Source: a virus. Taken from it: DNA of 21,726 bases. Location of the stretch: positions 1 to 21,726 of the IMG/VR virus record IMGVR_UViG_3300037963_000274; one strand, written 5' to 3'. Shown piece after piece: positions 14,508 through 21,619 of the stretch. A model generated the notes under the pieces. It was given only the letters and a program-made list of their open reading frames with translations, did no database searches and was not told the DNA's origin. Positions within the stretch are counted from its first letter, which is position 1; each line of letters opens with the position of its first letter. The position numbers and the translations under genes are program-made.

Positions 14508-14882
14508 TTAATTCCCCTTTCTATTTTTATGTTTAATTCTATCATAGCTATCTTTATAAGTCAATAAAGCATTTATATGATTACGAACAAAGTTAGTTCG
14601 TTTTAATGTTAATATTTCCATAGCTACCCCTCGCATATAGTTTGGTTCAATATCTGCGAGTTCGCATATGTATTCAAAGTCATCTTTACGTTTACCATTT
14701 TTAGTAGTAAACCATAAGATAGCTTCACGTTTATACTTATGACTTTCCAAGTCTTGAGTATCTTTTTGTGTAGCATCAAGAAGTGCTTGTAAAATAACTG
14801 CAAGAAATAATGTTCTTTCAGCACTTGTTGAGCTGACCATGTTCTGTTCAATTGTGTGTAAAAAATTATCATGTTGTAGCAT
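14508..14882 (-). CDS. Conserved phage protein of unknown function between endonuclease I and nrdJ
   Basis: A 124-residue protein if it starts at ATG 14882, which overlaps the endonuclease I end by 14 bases. A longer start at 14954 would overlap it by about 86 bases. The middle reads AERTLFLAVILQALLDATQ, then an ILWF segment and DFEYICELADIEPNYMRGVA. The pattern 'DFe.vCeLAdi.P..vR' recurs in many tailed phages and alphaproteobacterial prophages and looks helix-turn-helix-like. The C-terminus is basic. No Shine-Dalgarno is obvious at either possible start (also ATG 14840), so the N-terminus is uncertain. A DNA-binding or regulatory role in replication is only a guess. Confidence 0.65.
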   Translation of the reverse strand: MLQHDNFLHTIEQNMVSSTSAERTLFLAVILQALLDATQKDTQDLESHKYKREAILWFTTKNGKRKDDFEYICELADIEPNYMRGVAMEILTLKRTNFVRNHINALLTYKDSYDRIKHKNRKGN

Positions 14883-15240
14883 TATACCAATGTGTAGGAA
14901 TACCATCACTAATTTTACAGTAATCAAAGTTATGTTTAATACACCACCCTGCATAAGTCATAGTACCACCTTTGTTTAACTTTTTATTTGGATTATCAAA
15001 CGCAAACCTAATTAAAATTTTAGGATTACATTTTCTAAAAAACAAATGTTTCTTTCTCATCTCTATTGTTAATCGTCCTTTAACTTCTATGTAAGTACCA
15101 TTAGGTAGTAAGAAGTCAGGACAATAAGTTTTAGTTTCATGCCACTCATAGCTATATTTAGTAGGTTCATATTTAACTCTTATTTTTTTATCTTTAAAAA
15201 ATTTATAAACCTTTTCTTCTGAACCACTTCTAAACTTCAT
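14869..15240 (-). CDS. T7-type endonuclease I (Holliday junction resolvase, gp3)
   Basis: A 123-residue junction-resolving nuclease that in T7 debranches DNA and breaks down host DNA. The catalytic set is visible and in T7 order: E8 in RSGSEEKV, D42 in PDFLLPNG, and E52 with K54 in YIEVKGR. RKKHLFFRKCNPKILIRFAF and LNKGGTMTYAGWCIKHNF also match T7 gp3 strongly. It is slightly shorter than T7 gp3 (149) and lacks its basic C-terminal tail. Its start overlaps the stop of the preceding small membrane gene (ATGA). It probably acts as a dimer. Confidence 0.92.
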   Translation of the reverse strand: MKFRSGSEEKVYKFFKDKKIRVKYEPTKYSYEWHETKTYCPDFLLPNGTYIEVKGRLTIEMRKKHLFFRKCNPKILIRFAFDNPNKKLNKGGTMTYAGWCIKHNFDYCKISDGIPTHWYNATT

Positions 15241-15458
15241 TTAATATTCCTCATATGAAAATAGTTTCGTATATGTAAGCATGTAAATACTACGCACATA
15301 AGTAACATATAATAACTGTCAGATAATAATGACCATGTAATCCATATTATATTTGAAACCATACCATATAAGGGTGCATAGTTATCTTTATTACCATACA
15401 CCCACACAGTAATCACTGCAGAAATTGCAGCTAGTAATTCAAATACACTAACCAACAT
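15237..15458 (-). CDS. Small polytopic membrane protein
   Basis: A 73-residue protein with about three hydrophobic segments: VSVFELLAAISAVITVWVYG, YGMVSNIIWITWSLL, and YYMLLMCVVFTCLHI ending in a basic tail. The middle 'YGMVSNIIWITW' is reminiscent of half-transporters (PnuC- or SemiSWEET-like repeats), but it is far shorter than PnuC and I do not assign it. A GTG codon precedes the ATG. ATG 15458 is preferred because GAGG lies about 11 bases upstream. It overlaps the nuclease gene before it by 11 bases and endonuclease I after it by 4, so it is embedded in the replication operon. Confidence 0.6.
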   Translation of the reverse strand: MLVSVFELLAAISAVITVWVYGNKDNYAPLYGMVSNIIWITWSLLSDSYYMLLMCVVFTCLHIRNYFHMRNIK

Positions 15459-16296
15459 CACTTAATTCTACCTCAATTACATCAGGTTCTTTTACAACCT
15501 TGGTCAAGTATCTTGGTCCATTCGCATAGATAAATTTTCTAAGTCCTTTCCCATCATTAGCATCCTTCCAACAATCAACTTTATAAGCACAGTAGGAACA
15601 GCCAACATCAAGTTTACGATTACCACTAGCACCATCTGCAATATCGTCATAACACTTGCTAGGAACTGTATCACTTGCGACAACATTTTTAAGATGTAAG
15701 ACCCTATCTTTCGCATTTATCATCTCCATATCGTGGACAGACATTAAACATATACGTCCACTCTGTTTATCAATAGCAAGAAAAGCACCACCTTTTTTAC
15801 TTTGTGCATCAGCATAAGCTGACAACTGTGCAATGTAACCAAAGGGGTCATCTTTTAAGAGTGAACGATTAGAAAACTTTTTAAATGAATAAGCACTGGC
15901 TGATTTACAATCAGTAACAACACCATCAATCTCACAATCTTGGTGTCCCATAACTCCTTCAATCTCTAATTCTTTTTGTTCATTCTTTACTTCATGTCCT
16001 GCAGTTTTAGCTAATAATAAAAGTAACTCTTCAAGTATATGACCATAAGTAAATTTTATTTTTGCCCATGCAGGTAACTTTTCTTTTGTTATATCTCGTG
16101 ACTGATACCACACCTGTCTATCAGGTTTACCAATCTGAGACATTCTTAAATTATTATTCTCAGAACGTGTGTTGAATAATTGTAGTACACCTTCCTTTAC
16201 TCTTTCAGCAAACAACTCCATATCTTTTTCACTGGGTTGTGTGCCATTAGTAATAGTTTTGTACATGTCTTCAACTAAAGTATCAATATTTTTCAT
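15448..16296 (-). CDS. RecB/Cas4-like PD-(D/E)XK exonuclease
   Basis: A 282-residue nuclease of the RecB family, in the place where T7 has its gp6 exonuclease. The motifs in order are: YGHILEE (GHxxE, H86/E90), GHQDCEIDGVV (D124), the D129-x-K131 catalytic pair in TDCKSA, and Q157-LSA-Y161 (the RecB-family QxxxY motif). Near the C-terminus C233, C236 and C242 form CxxCx5C, the spacing that holds three of the four cysteines of a 4Fe-4S cluster in AddB/Cas4-type enzymes. The usual N-terminal cysteine is replaced in 'SQIGKPDRQVWY', though C215 is nearby, so whether a cluster forms is open. The likely job is degrading DNA for nucleotides or recombination. There is no adjacent Shine-Dalgarno. Upstream lie a terminator hairpin and a displaced AAGGAG. 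Confidence 0.8.
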   Translation of the reverse strand: MKNIDTLVEDMYKTITNGTQPSEKDMELFAERVKEGVLQLFNTRSENNNLRMSQIGKPDRQVWYQSRDITKEKLPAWAKIKFTYGHILEELLLLLAKTAGHEVKNEQKELEIEGVMGHQDCEIDGVVTDCKSASAYSFKKFSNRSLLKDDPFGYIAQLSAYADAQSKKGGAFLAIDKQSGRICLMSVHDMEMINAKDRVLHLKNVVASDTVPSKCYDDIADGASGNRKLDVGCSYCAYKVDCWKDANDGKGLRKFIYANGPRYLTKVVKEPDVIEVELSDVG

Positions 16297-16298
16297 AC

Positions 16299-16331
16299 AA
16301 AAAAATAGGGGTGAGTTATTAACTACACCCC
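16299..16331 (-). terminator. Intrinsic terminator between the ssDNA-binding protein and nuclease genes
   Basis: On the - strand GGGGTG (16326-16331) and AGTT pair with AACT and CACCCC (16308-16313) around a three-base loop, with one bulge. A T7 tract follows (16299-16305). It ends only two bases before the nuclease ATG. It probably lets most transcripts stop after the ssDNA-binding protein gene and only some read on. Confidence 0.85.
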
Positions 16332-16334
16332 CAT

Positions 16335-16340
16335 CTCCTT
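16335..16340 (-). promoter_or_regulatory. Displaced Shine-Dalgarno AAGGAG upstream of the terminator hairpin
   Basis: AAGGAG (- strand) stands before the hairpin, some 38 bases from the nuclease start. A linear spacing is far too long. With the hairpin folded, the gap shrinks to about 15 bases. The nearest ATG in linear sequence opens only a three-codon frame (MGV, stop). Confidence 0.5.
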
Positions 16341-16352
16341 TTAAGGTTAAGG

Positions 16353-16838
16353 TTAAGCAGGTACTTCTGCAAACTCTGAAGTTGAAGTTGAAGCACTAGG
16401 TGCATCAGGAATTTCTTCAAACTCACTTGCAGTAGTATTACCACCTTCATAGGCAACTAGGTTTACAACCTGAATAGCTTGTAAGTCAGCACTCTTACCA
16501 CTTCTACCAGTTGGTTTATGAGTCCATTCGTAAGTTTTATATAAAACATTTACTTCTGAACCATTACCAATCAAAGTATTTTGAAGTGGACGTTTCATAC
16601 CATCCATTACATCAGGTGCTTTGTTTGCACTACCATCTTTTCTTTTAGCTTTTCTTTTGATGGTAACAAAGTCTCCTCTATCGTCACCTTTGTTTTTAAT
16701 AGATAGACCATCAGCTTCAGCTTTCTTTTTGTTTTCAGCATCAACTGCTAGGTCTACAGAATAGACACCATCTGCATCAAACGTAGTGTTTGGTGATACA
16801 ACTGATGCCCAGTAGGCTTTACCATTTAATATTGGCAT
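16353..16838 (-). CDS. Single-stranded DNA-binding protein (T7 gp2.5-like)
   Basis: A 161-residue protein whose body resembles an OB-fold phage SSB: LNGKAYWASVVSPNTTFDAD, YSVDLAVDAENKKKAEADGL, then FVTIKRKAKRKDG and NVLYKTYEW. A short acidic/Ser tail follows, 'SEFEEIPDAPSASTSTSEFAE', ending VPA. The acidic tail is the hallmark of gp2.5-type proteins, through which they contact the polymerase and helicase. In T7 the last residue is Phe; here aromatic Phe residues lie within the tail instead. AAGGAG is well placed before the ATG. It is the first gene behind a consensus promoter and is followed by an intrinsic terminator, which suggests very high expression, as expected for a stoichiometric ssDNA-coating protein. 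Confidence 0.82.
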   Translation of the reverse strand: MPILNGKAYWASVVSPNTTFDADGVYSVDLAVDAENKKKAEADGLSIKNKGDDRGDFVTIKRKAKRKDGSANKAPDVMDGMKRPLQNTLIGNGSEVNVLYKTYEWTHKPTGRSGKSADLQAIQVVNLVAYEGGNTTASEFEEIPDAPSASTSTSEFAEVPA

Positions 16839-16870
16839 ATGTTTACTCCTTCATTAAGGTTATTATTGTT

Positions 16871-16885
16871 TCGTATTAACTACGA
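16871..16885. promoter_or_regulatory. Small dyad TCGTA-N5-TACGA in the ssb leader
   Basis: Perfect five-base arms around TTAAC lie just downstream of the predicted transcription start and upstream of the Shine-Dalgarno of the ssDNA-binding protein gene. It could be an operator or a 5' stem protecting the mRNA. The dyad itself is directly visible; its function is inference. Confidence 0.45.
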
Positions 16886-16900
16886 ATATCTCAGTATATA

Positions 16901-16930
16901 ATTATAATCTATAACAATATACTTTGTCAA
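16901..16930 (-). promoter_or_regulatory. Consensus sigma70 promoter for the ssDNA-binding protein gene
   Basis: On the - strand TTGACA (16925-16930) and TATAAT (16901-16906) are both perfect and 18 bases apart. They lie in the 116-base gap between the DNA polymerase stop and the ssb start, the only such gap in the replication module. The predicted start is near 16894. It indicates transcription by host RNA polymerase. Confidence 0.85.
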
Positions 16931-16954
16931 CACTAATTAAAAATAAATTTAAAA

Positions 16955-18655
16955 CTAGTGTGTTTCTGCCCAACTCAGACCAGTCTTATACTCTGCATCT
17001 AGTGGACAATTAAGGTTGAGTTGTTCAGTTGTTTCTTTGATTGCCAACTTCACAATCTCTCCCATACTTTGTATGTCATTCTTGTTTACTTCAAACTGAT
17101 ATTCATCATGTATTGAAGCTACAAGTTTAACATCCAAACCTTTTGTGCGTACATGTTTAATCATGTTACGTAACCATACTTTACAAGCAATAGCACCTGC
17201 ACCTTGTATGATTGTGTTAACTGCTTTATGTGGAGACCTTACATTAAATAGTCTACCATCTAAACCTTTTACTTTACCTGACTGAGCAGCTTCTTCTACT
17301 TGACTTCTAAAAGATTTAAGACGTGGTAACTCAGATAAAAATTTATCAATAAGTTTTTTACCAACTGCCATATCTTTTGAGCCAATTATTTGTGCAATCT
17401 TTTTTGCACCTGCTCCAAACAGAAAAGCATATATAAAAGTTTTAGCTTGGTCTCTATCTGATAGTCCTGCCATGTTCATATTCTTTGTATGAATATCACC
17501 ATTCAATATCTCATGTGTATACTCAGGTGTGTTAATATAATGTGCTAACATTCTTAACTCTAGTCCTGAAGCATCAGTACCAAAGATAACATGAGTATCA
17601 GGTTTATCAGTTGTCCATACTTCTCTACACTCTTTACCATAAGGTGAATATGTAGCAGGTATCTGAGCCATGTTTGGCGAGTGATGACTCATTCTACCTG
17701 ATACACAACGCAAAGTAAGGACACGACCATGCACTCTTCCAGTGGTTTGATTAACAACATCAAGCCAAGAAGAGATTTGAGACGTTCTCTTTTTTAATAA
17801 TAAATATTCAGCTATCAATTTAGCTTCAGCTATATTATCTATCTTTGATAGTACACCCTCATCAACAATAGGTGAACCTTTATCAGTAAACTTATTTGGT
17901 TTCCAACCTAACTTCATAAGTCGTTCAGCTATTTGTTTACGAGATGCAAGATTAAATTCTTGATAACTAACTTTAGTAAAAGGCACACCCTTTACATACC
18001 CACGAGATTTATTATTTACTTTAGGTATGAACTCTTCCTCAATCTTTAATGGTGGAAAAGTTTTGTGTACTTCTTTTTCTAACTGTTCAGCTTTATCTTC
18101 AAGCATTGCATGTAGACCACTAGCTTTCTGTTGGTCTATATAAAAACCATTGTCTTCTTGTTTAGAAACAATGGAACGTATGTCATGCTCAAGTCTCAAA
18201 GAATAATCTGAGAATCTTTTACCTTCAAGTTTCAAATGATTATAAACTTTATGTGTCAGTTCAACATCACGTCTACAATAGGTAAGCATCTCTTCACTAA
18301 ACTCAGAGAAGTTATTGAACTCAAGTTTGTTGAATCCAAATCGTTTACCCCAAGAATCTAATGAGTGTCCATTCTCACGTTCAGGATTGTATAGCTGAGA
18401 CATAATTAAAGTATCTTCAATCTGTCCAATAGTAATCTTTGTGCCAGTCAATCTATTTAATACTGGTGCATCAAAAGAAATACCATTGTGCATAATAATT
18501 TTATCTGCATGTTTATTTATAAATGCAGGAAACTTATCATAACAATCTTTACCAACGAAAGCATAGTTCTCATTTGACTCCATGTTTCTAGCTACAATAC
18601 AATGTATCTTTGTTGCATCTAGTGCATCTGTTTCTATGTCAACTACTAAATTCAT
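16955..18655 (-). CDS. T7-like family A DNA polymerase with 3'-5' exonuclease domain
   Basis: A 566-residue replicative polymerase. The N-terminal proofreading exonuclease has D6 and E8 in VVDIETDALD and later YCRRDVELTHKVY. Motif A is FGTDASGLELR (D361). The O-helix is RDQAKTFIYAFLFGAG, with R401, K405, and Tyr at about 409 at the position of E. coli Pol I Phe762, as in T7. The next aromatic position (T7 Tyr530) is Phe. Motif C is SIHDEYQF (H516, D517, E518). It is about 140 residues shorter than T7 gp5, and the thumb thioredoxin-binding insertion appears to be missing. The start codon overlaps the previous stop by one base (TAATG), with AAGGAG 14 bases upstream. A Tyr at position 762 is usually linked to virulent phages. 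Confidence 0.95.
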   Translation of the reverse strand: MNLVVDIETDALDATKIHCIVARNMESNENYAFVGKDCYDKFPAFINKHADKIIMHNGISFDAPVLNRLTGTKITIGQIEDTLIMSQLYNPERENGHSLDSWGKRFGFNKLEFNNFSEFSEEMLTYCRRDVELTHKVYNHLKLEGKRFSDYSLRLEHDIRSIVSKQEDNGFYIDQQKASGLHAMLEDKAEQLEKEVHKTFPPLKIEEEFIPKVNNKSRGYVKGVPFTKVSYQEFNLASRKQIAERLMKLGWKPNKFTDKGSPIVDEGVLSKIDNIAEAKLIAEYLLLKKRTSQISSWLDVVNQTTGRVHGRVLTLRCVSGRMSHHSPNMAQIPATYSPYGKECREVWTTDKPDTHVIFGTDASGLELRMLAHYINTPEYTHEILNGDIHTKNMNMAGLSDRDQAKTFIYAFLFGAGAKKIAQIIGSKDMAVGKKLIDKFLSELPRLKSFRSQVEEAAQSGKVKGLDGRLFNVRSPHKAVNTIIQGAGAIACKVWLRNMIKHVRTKGLDVKLVASIHDEYQFEVNKNDIQSMGEIVKLAIKETTEQLNLNCPLDAEYKTGLSWAETH

Positions 18656-19065
18656 TATAAACTAATATACTCCTTAATTGTTTTAACATCAAATAGTTTT
18701 TGTAAACTAATTAAATACATTCGTGAAGCATTATGGTCTCCACCATTTACAGATACCTTTCTCTCTAAAGAGTCCAGTATCTTTTTTAGATTCTCAGTTT
18801 TAAATACTAACGTGGCATAAACATCTTCACCCACACATAGATTATGAAACCAATAGTCAGCTTCAGTTGCATTGATACCTGAAGGTTTACCATAACATTC
18901 ATATTCAATAGCTATGTTACCAGTTCTTTTCCAAACATCACGTTCAGATTTAACTTCAATCTTTTTATCTTGAAGCATATCTTTAATTAAGTCTTCTCTG
19001 ACTTTGCCATAAGCTAAATCAATATCAAACTTTTTTCTGTCTTTACTCTTGGGTTTCAAACTCAT
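18655..19065 (-). CDS. Putative PD-(D/E)XK-like nuclease, replication module
   Basis: A 136-residue protein starting at ATG 19065, which is seven bases from AAGGAG. The ATG at 19071 lies too close to it. Motifs are E24 in GKVREDLIKDML, then KIEVKSERD (E37-x-K39), then GNIAIEYECYGKPSGINATE followed by ADYW. The E...ExK arrangement and the 'tGN..IEye..g.psGi..T.Ady' block resemble restriction-endonuclease-fold proteins found in phages. No complete D-(D/E)xK set can be proved by eye. It overlaps the primase-helicase end by 23 bases and the DNA polymerase start by one, so it is translationally coupled to both. A DNA-repair or junction-processing role is plausible but not shown. Confidence 0.6.
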   Translation of the reverse strand: MSLKPKSKDRKKFDIDLAYGKVREDLIKDMLQDKKIEVKSERDVWKRTGNIAIEYECYGKPSGINATEADYWFHNLCVGEDVYATLVFKTENLKKILDSLERKVSVNGGDHNASRMYLISLQKLFDVKTIKEYISL

Positions 19066-20686
19066 CTGCATTCTCCTTAAAAGGGTTATCTATTTCAGTC
19101 ATTCTACCATTCTCAGTAGAATAAAGTAAGTAAGAACCTACCCCAGTAGTTCCTGCGTATCTATTTTTAAGCACACGAATAGTTGAAGTATTTTTTGCAA
19201 TCTCATCATCATCTTGTTGGTTTCTTTCCATACCAATCACTGCATCAGATAACTGTGCGATTGAATGTGAACCACGCAAGTGTGATAATGAAACTTGTTT
19301 ACCCTCTTCGTGTCCTTTGTCATTGTCAAGTCTTCGTAAGTGACAAGCTAACAACATACCTATCTTAGCTTCGTGACATAAGCTACGAAGTTTAGTCATA
19401 AGAATGTCAATAGCTTTTCTTTCATTACCATCATCTCTACCTGATATAATTAAACTTAGATGGTCAACGAATACCCATTTACAATCACAACCTTTAGCCA
19501 TATAACGAATACGATTGATAACATCATCATCATCCATAGAACCAAAGTGGTCAAACAAAACTAATCTTCTATCACCTTTGAGTTCTTCAGACCACTTCTT
19601 TAAATCAGACTTGTCTTGCTTCTTCCACTCTTCAGGTTTGTGAAGTTCTTTGTTTGCATGTATACCTACCAAACCTCTGAATGTTCTTTTCTTTTCTTCT
19701 TCTAAAAACAAAAGACCAATCTTATCTTCAGTAGTTTTCCATATATGATATACAAGTTCACGAAGTAAACTTGACTTACCCATACCAGTACCTGATGTGA
19801 GTGTAACCAATTCACCAACACGCATACCATATAATTTTTTATTTAAACCTTGAAAAGGATAGGGAACAGAGTCCACTTCTTCCTCAACCCATAAGTCATC
19901 AACGACATCATCATATGTCACAATACCTGCAGGTGTATAAGGTTTAGCATCCCACCAAGTACGAGTAAACTGCTCACGTTTACCTGCCTTTAAATATTCG
20001 TTAGCATCTTTCAATTCAAGATTAACTATCTTACATTTATTAGGTGGAAATATTTCTGATACTTTATTAGCAGTTTCTCTACCAATACTATCACTATCAA
20101 AACATATCACAATATTCTCAAAGCTATTTAAGTATTCAAAGTTTTGTTTACAATCTCTGACTGCTGAAGCTACACCATTCTTAATAGACACAGTAGCATA
20201 ACGACTACCAGTCATTTGAAAGACTGCCATAGCATCACACTCACCTTCAGTAATTGTAATGTACTTCTGTCCACTTGTAAACAAGTGTTGACCAAACAAT
20301 TCAGACTCAGCAAAGTTACCTTGAGTTGTAAACACTTTAGGTAATGCTCTAATTTTATTAGCAATATGCTTACCTTGTGCATTATAAAATGGATAGATAT
20401 GTTTTGTTACCATTCCATTATTGGCTAGTGTCGTTACCCCATACTTACTTGCAGTTTCTTGAGAGATATTTCTATCTTTCAATTCAGTTCTGTCACCTAC
20501 ATATAAATCAGAATAACTATTTACATTATTTGTAATAGGTGTTACTTCCACTCCTTCTCCTTTCTCAAAGTACCCACAGTCAGGTGTAAAACAATGTGCA
20601 CCATCAGTATATCGTGCAAGATTATTTTTACTACCACATTTAGGACACTGTTCATGTCCAATAAATTTACTTTCCATTTTTAACAT
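19043..20686 (-). CDS. Primase-helicase (T7 gp4-like)
   Basis: A 547-residue bifunctional replication protein, against 566 in T7. It starts with a zinc-ribbon: C14, C17, C32 and C37, with a CX4C second knuckle where T7 has CX2C. A TOPRIM primase domain follows, with E147-G-E149 in ITEGECDAM and D197/D199 in CFDSDS. A RecA-like DnaB helicase domain comes next: Walker A SGTGMGKSS (298-306), Walker B WVFVDHL (D408), ACHLRR around H449, and an arginine-finger-like R509 in KNRYAGTTG. The C-terminus is acidic, as in T7, where it binds the polymerase. The start has GGGGG a few bases upstream, weakly Shine-Dalgarno-like, and M4 is an alternative. Confidence 0.95.
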   Translation of the reverse strand: MLKMESKFIGHEQCPKCGSKNNLARYTDGAHCFTPDCGYFEKGEGVEVTPITNNVNSYSDLYVGDRTELKDRNISQETASKYGVTTLANNGMVTKHIYPFYNAQGKHIANKIRALPKVFTTQGNFAESELFGQHLFTSGQKYITITEGECDAMAVFQMTGSRYATVSIKNGVASAVRDCKQNFEYLNSFENIVICFDSDSIGRETANKVSEIFPPNKCKIVNLELKDANEYLKAGKREQFTRTWWDAKPYTPAGIVTYDDVVDDLWVEEEVDSVPYPFQGLNKKLYGMRVGELVTLTSGTGMGKSSLLRELVYHIWKTTEDKIGLLFLEEEKKRTFRGLVGIHANKELHKPEEWKKQDKSDLKKWSEELKGDRRLVLFDHFGSMDDDDVINRIRYMAKGCDCKWVFVDHLSLIISGRDDGNERKAIDILMTKLRSLCHEAKIGMLLACHLRRLDNDKGHEEGKQVSLSHLRGSHSIAQLSDAVIGMERNQQDDDEIAKNTSTIRVLKNRYAGTTGVGSYLLYSTENGRMTEIDNPFKENADEFETQE

Positions 20687-20694
20687 TCAACCCC

Positions 20695-20991
20695 CTAGTG
20701 TATTGTTTCTTTATTTTTTCCCATGATTGGTTCAAATATTTCATCACCTTGAGTAGGTGGCTCACCCATACCCAACGCAATAAGTTCTTGAGCAGTATCA
20801 TTTAATGCATTTTGCATTGTAAGAAAACCATAGTATTCTTTTTCAGCTTTCATTATAGCTGTAATAGATAATGCTCTTGCCATAAGATATACAGTCTCAG
20901 GCGAATCATACTTCTCAATTAAATCAAGAACTATAGTATGAAACTTTTTTATAATATCTTCCTTTTGTTCTTTGGTTAAACTATTTTCCAC
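20695..20991 (-). CDS. Hypothetical helical protein upstream of the primase-helicase (GTG start)
   Basis: A 98-residue, mostly helical protein (LTKEQKEDIIKKFHTIVLDL, ALSITAIMKAEKEYYGFL) with an acidic, Pro/Gly-containing end. There is no ATG at the beginning. GTG 20991 is preferred because AAGGAG lies six bases upstream. The in-frame TTG at 20997 abuts the Shine-Dalgarno. It overlaps the preceding small gene by 11 bases and ends eight bases before the primase-helicase. No family is recognised. Small acidic helical proteins of this kind are common in early regions of phages. Confidence 0.6.
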   Translation of the reverse strand: MENSLTKEQKEDIIKKFHTIVLDLIEKYDSPETVYLMARALSITAIMKAEKEYYGFLTMQNALNDTAQELIALGMGEPPTQGDEIFEPIMGKNKETIH

Positions 20992-21133
20992 TGTCAACTC
21001 CTTCCATCATTTCAACAAAACCATTTATATCTTTCAATGAAACTTGTTTAATATTTGTTTCACCACTTGCAGTTAGTATAAAGTCAACAACTGAAGTAGG
21101 TATATCATCATGACTTTTAAATTTAGGTATCAT
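20981..21133 (-). CDS. Small hypothetical protein, 50 residues
   Basis: A small frame from ATG 21133 (an adjacent ATG lies at 21136) with AAGGAG six bases upstream, ending TAG at 20981-20983. It reads IPKFKSHDDIPTSVVDFILT, then SGETNIKQVSLKDINGFVEM, ending in EGVDSGK. Its start overlaps the end of the DUF3310 gene, and its end overlaps the next gene, giving a compact coupled run. Clean spacing and a strong ribosome-binding site make it credible. No function is recognised. Confidence 0.6.
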   Translation of the reverse strand: MIPKFKSHDDIPTSVVDFILTASGETNIKQVSLKDINGFVEMMEGVDSGK

Positions 21134-21422
21134 CATTAACTCCTTCTGAAAAACCTTTCATTAATAATTGTTTAGAATTATATTCTTGTATACTAATACA
21201 ATAAATTAATTTGTCAAGATACCATTTAGCTTTTTTTAAATCTTCTAAAGGTTTTCCTTTGTAATCGTATCTCCACATATACTTTACAACATTAGCTTTT
21301 AAGTAACCAACAAATTCTTTGTCACTCATTGAAGCTTGTATTGCATCTATACATTCAATCCCATGTTTATTATAATGCCTGGGATTATTTACATTATCGT
21401 ATTTTTTTGTATGCGTGTCCAT
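21123..21422 (-). CDS. DUF3310 family phage protein
   Basis: A 99-residue protein from ATG 21422, with AAAGGA eight or more bases upstream. An in-frame start at 21587 would lie almost wholly inside another gene. It carries the DUF3310 pattern: NPRHYNKHGIECIDAIQ, then FVGYLKANVVKYMWRYDYKG and LEDLKKAKWYLDKLI. This family is widespread in phages, where it is often annotated as a nucleotide kinase-like protein (SaV-like). The biochemical role is unsettled. It overlaps the preceding gene by 29 bases and the following small gene by 11, within the early - strand operon. Confidence 0.85.
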   Translation of the reverse strand: MDTHTKKYDNVNNPRHYNKHGIECIDAIQASMSDKEFVGYLKANVVKYMWRYDYKGKPLEDLKKAKWYLDKLIYCISIQEYNSKQLLMKGFSEGVNDDT

Positions 21423-21618
21423 ATTCTTTGTCCTTTCTTTTTTTACCAAACTCTTTTGGTGTGTCACACTTAATTGCCTTAACTTTAAATGGTGGTTTAA
21501 CTTGTTTATATATTTTCTCAACATTAGTTTGACAACCATTAAAAAGTTCAGGTAAAACTTTTGAATAAATTTTATTGTTGTATTCAATCCAAACTGTAAT
21601 TAAAAAATAATTAAACAT
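21394..21618 (-). CDS. Hypothetical 74-residue protein
   Basis: A small basic protein: a beta-type start (MFNYFLITVWIEYNNKIYSK), a central helix around NVEKIYKQVKPPFKVKAIKC and a Lys-rich end (GKKRKDKEYGHAYKK). It begins one base after the stop of the edge gene and overlaps DUF3310 by 29 bases. The Shine-Dalgarno is weak. Tight packing is the main support. No family is recognised. Confidence 0.5.
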   Translation of the reverse strand: MFNYFLITVWIEYNNKIYSKVLPELFNGCQTNVEKIYKQVKPPFKVKAIKCDTPKEFGKKRKDKEYGHAYKKIR

Positions 21619-21619
21619 A

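Noticed and set aside
14624-14872. 82-codon frame overlapping the conserved phage gene before nrdJ
   Set aside because: Same strand but a different frame from a protein with a recurrent phage motif. The composition is not protein-like.
15237-15458. Assignment of the small membrane protein as PnuC or SWEET transporter
   Set aside because: Only a short 'YGMVSNIIWITW' resemblance is visible. The protein is far shorter than PnuC and no substrate residues can be identified.
21172-21221. TTGACA with TATACA 19 bases downstream on the - strand, inside the DUF3310 gene
   Set aside because: The spacer is long, the -10 is poor and it lies within conserved coding sequence, so it is not a convincing promoter.
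21423-21587. Longer start for the DUF3310 protein
   Set aside because: The extra residues run antisense-like through the 74-residue gene in a shifted frame and do not belong to DUF3310. ATG 21422 has AAAGGA.
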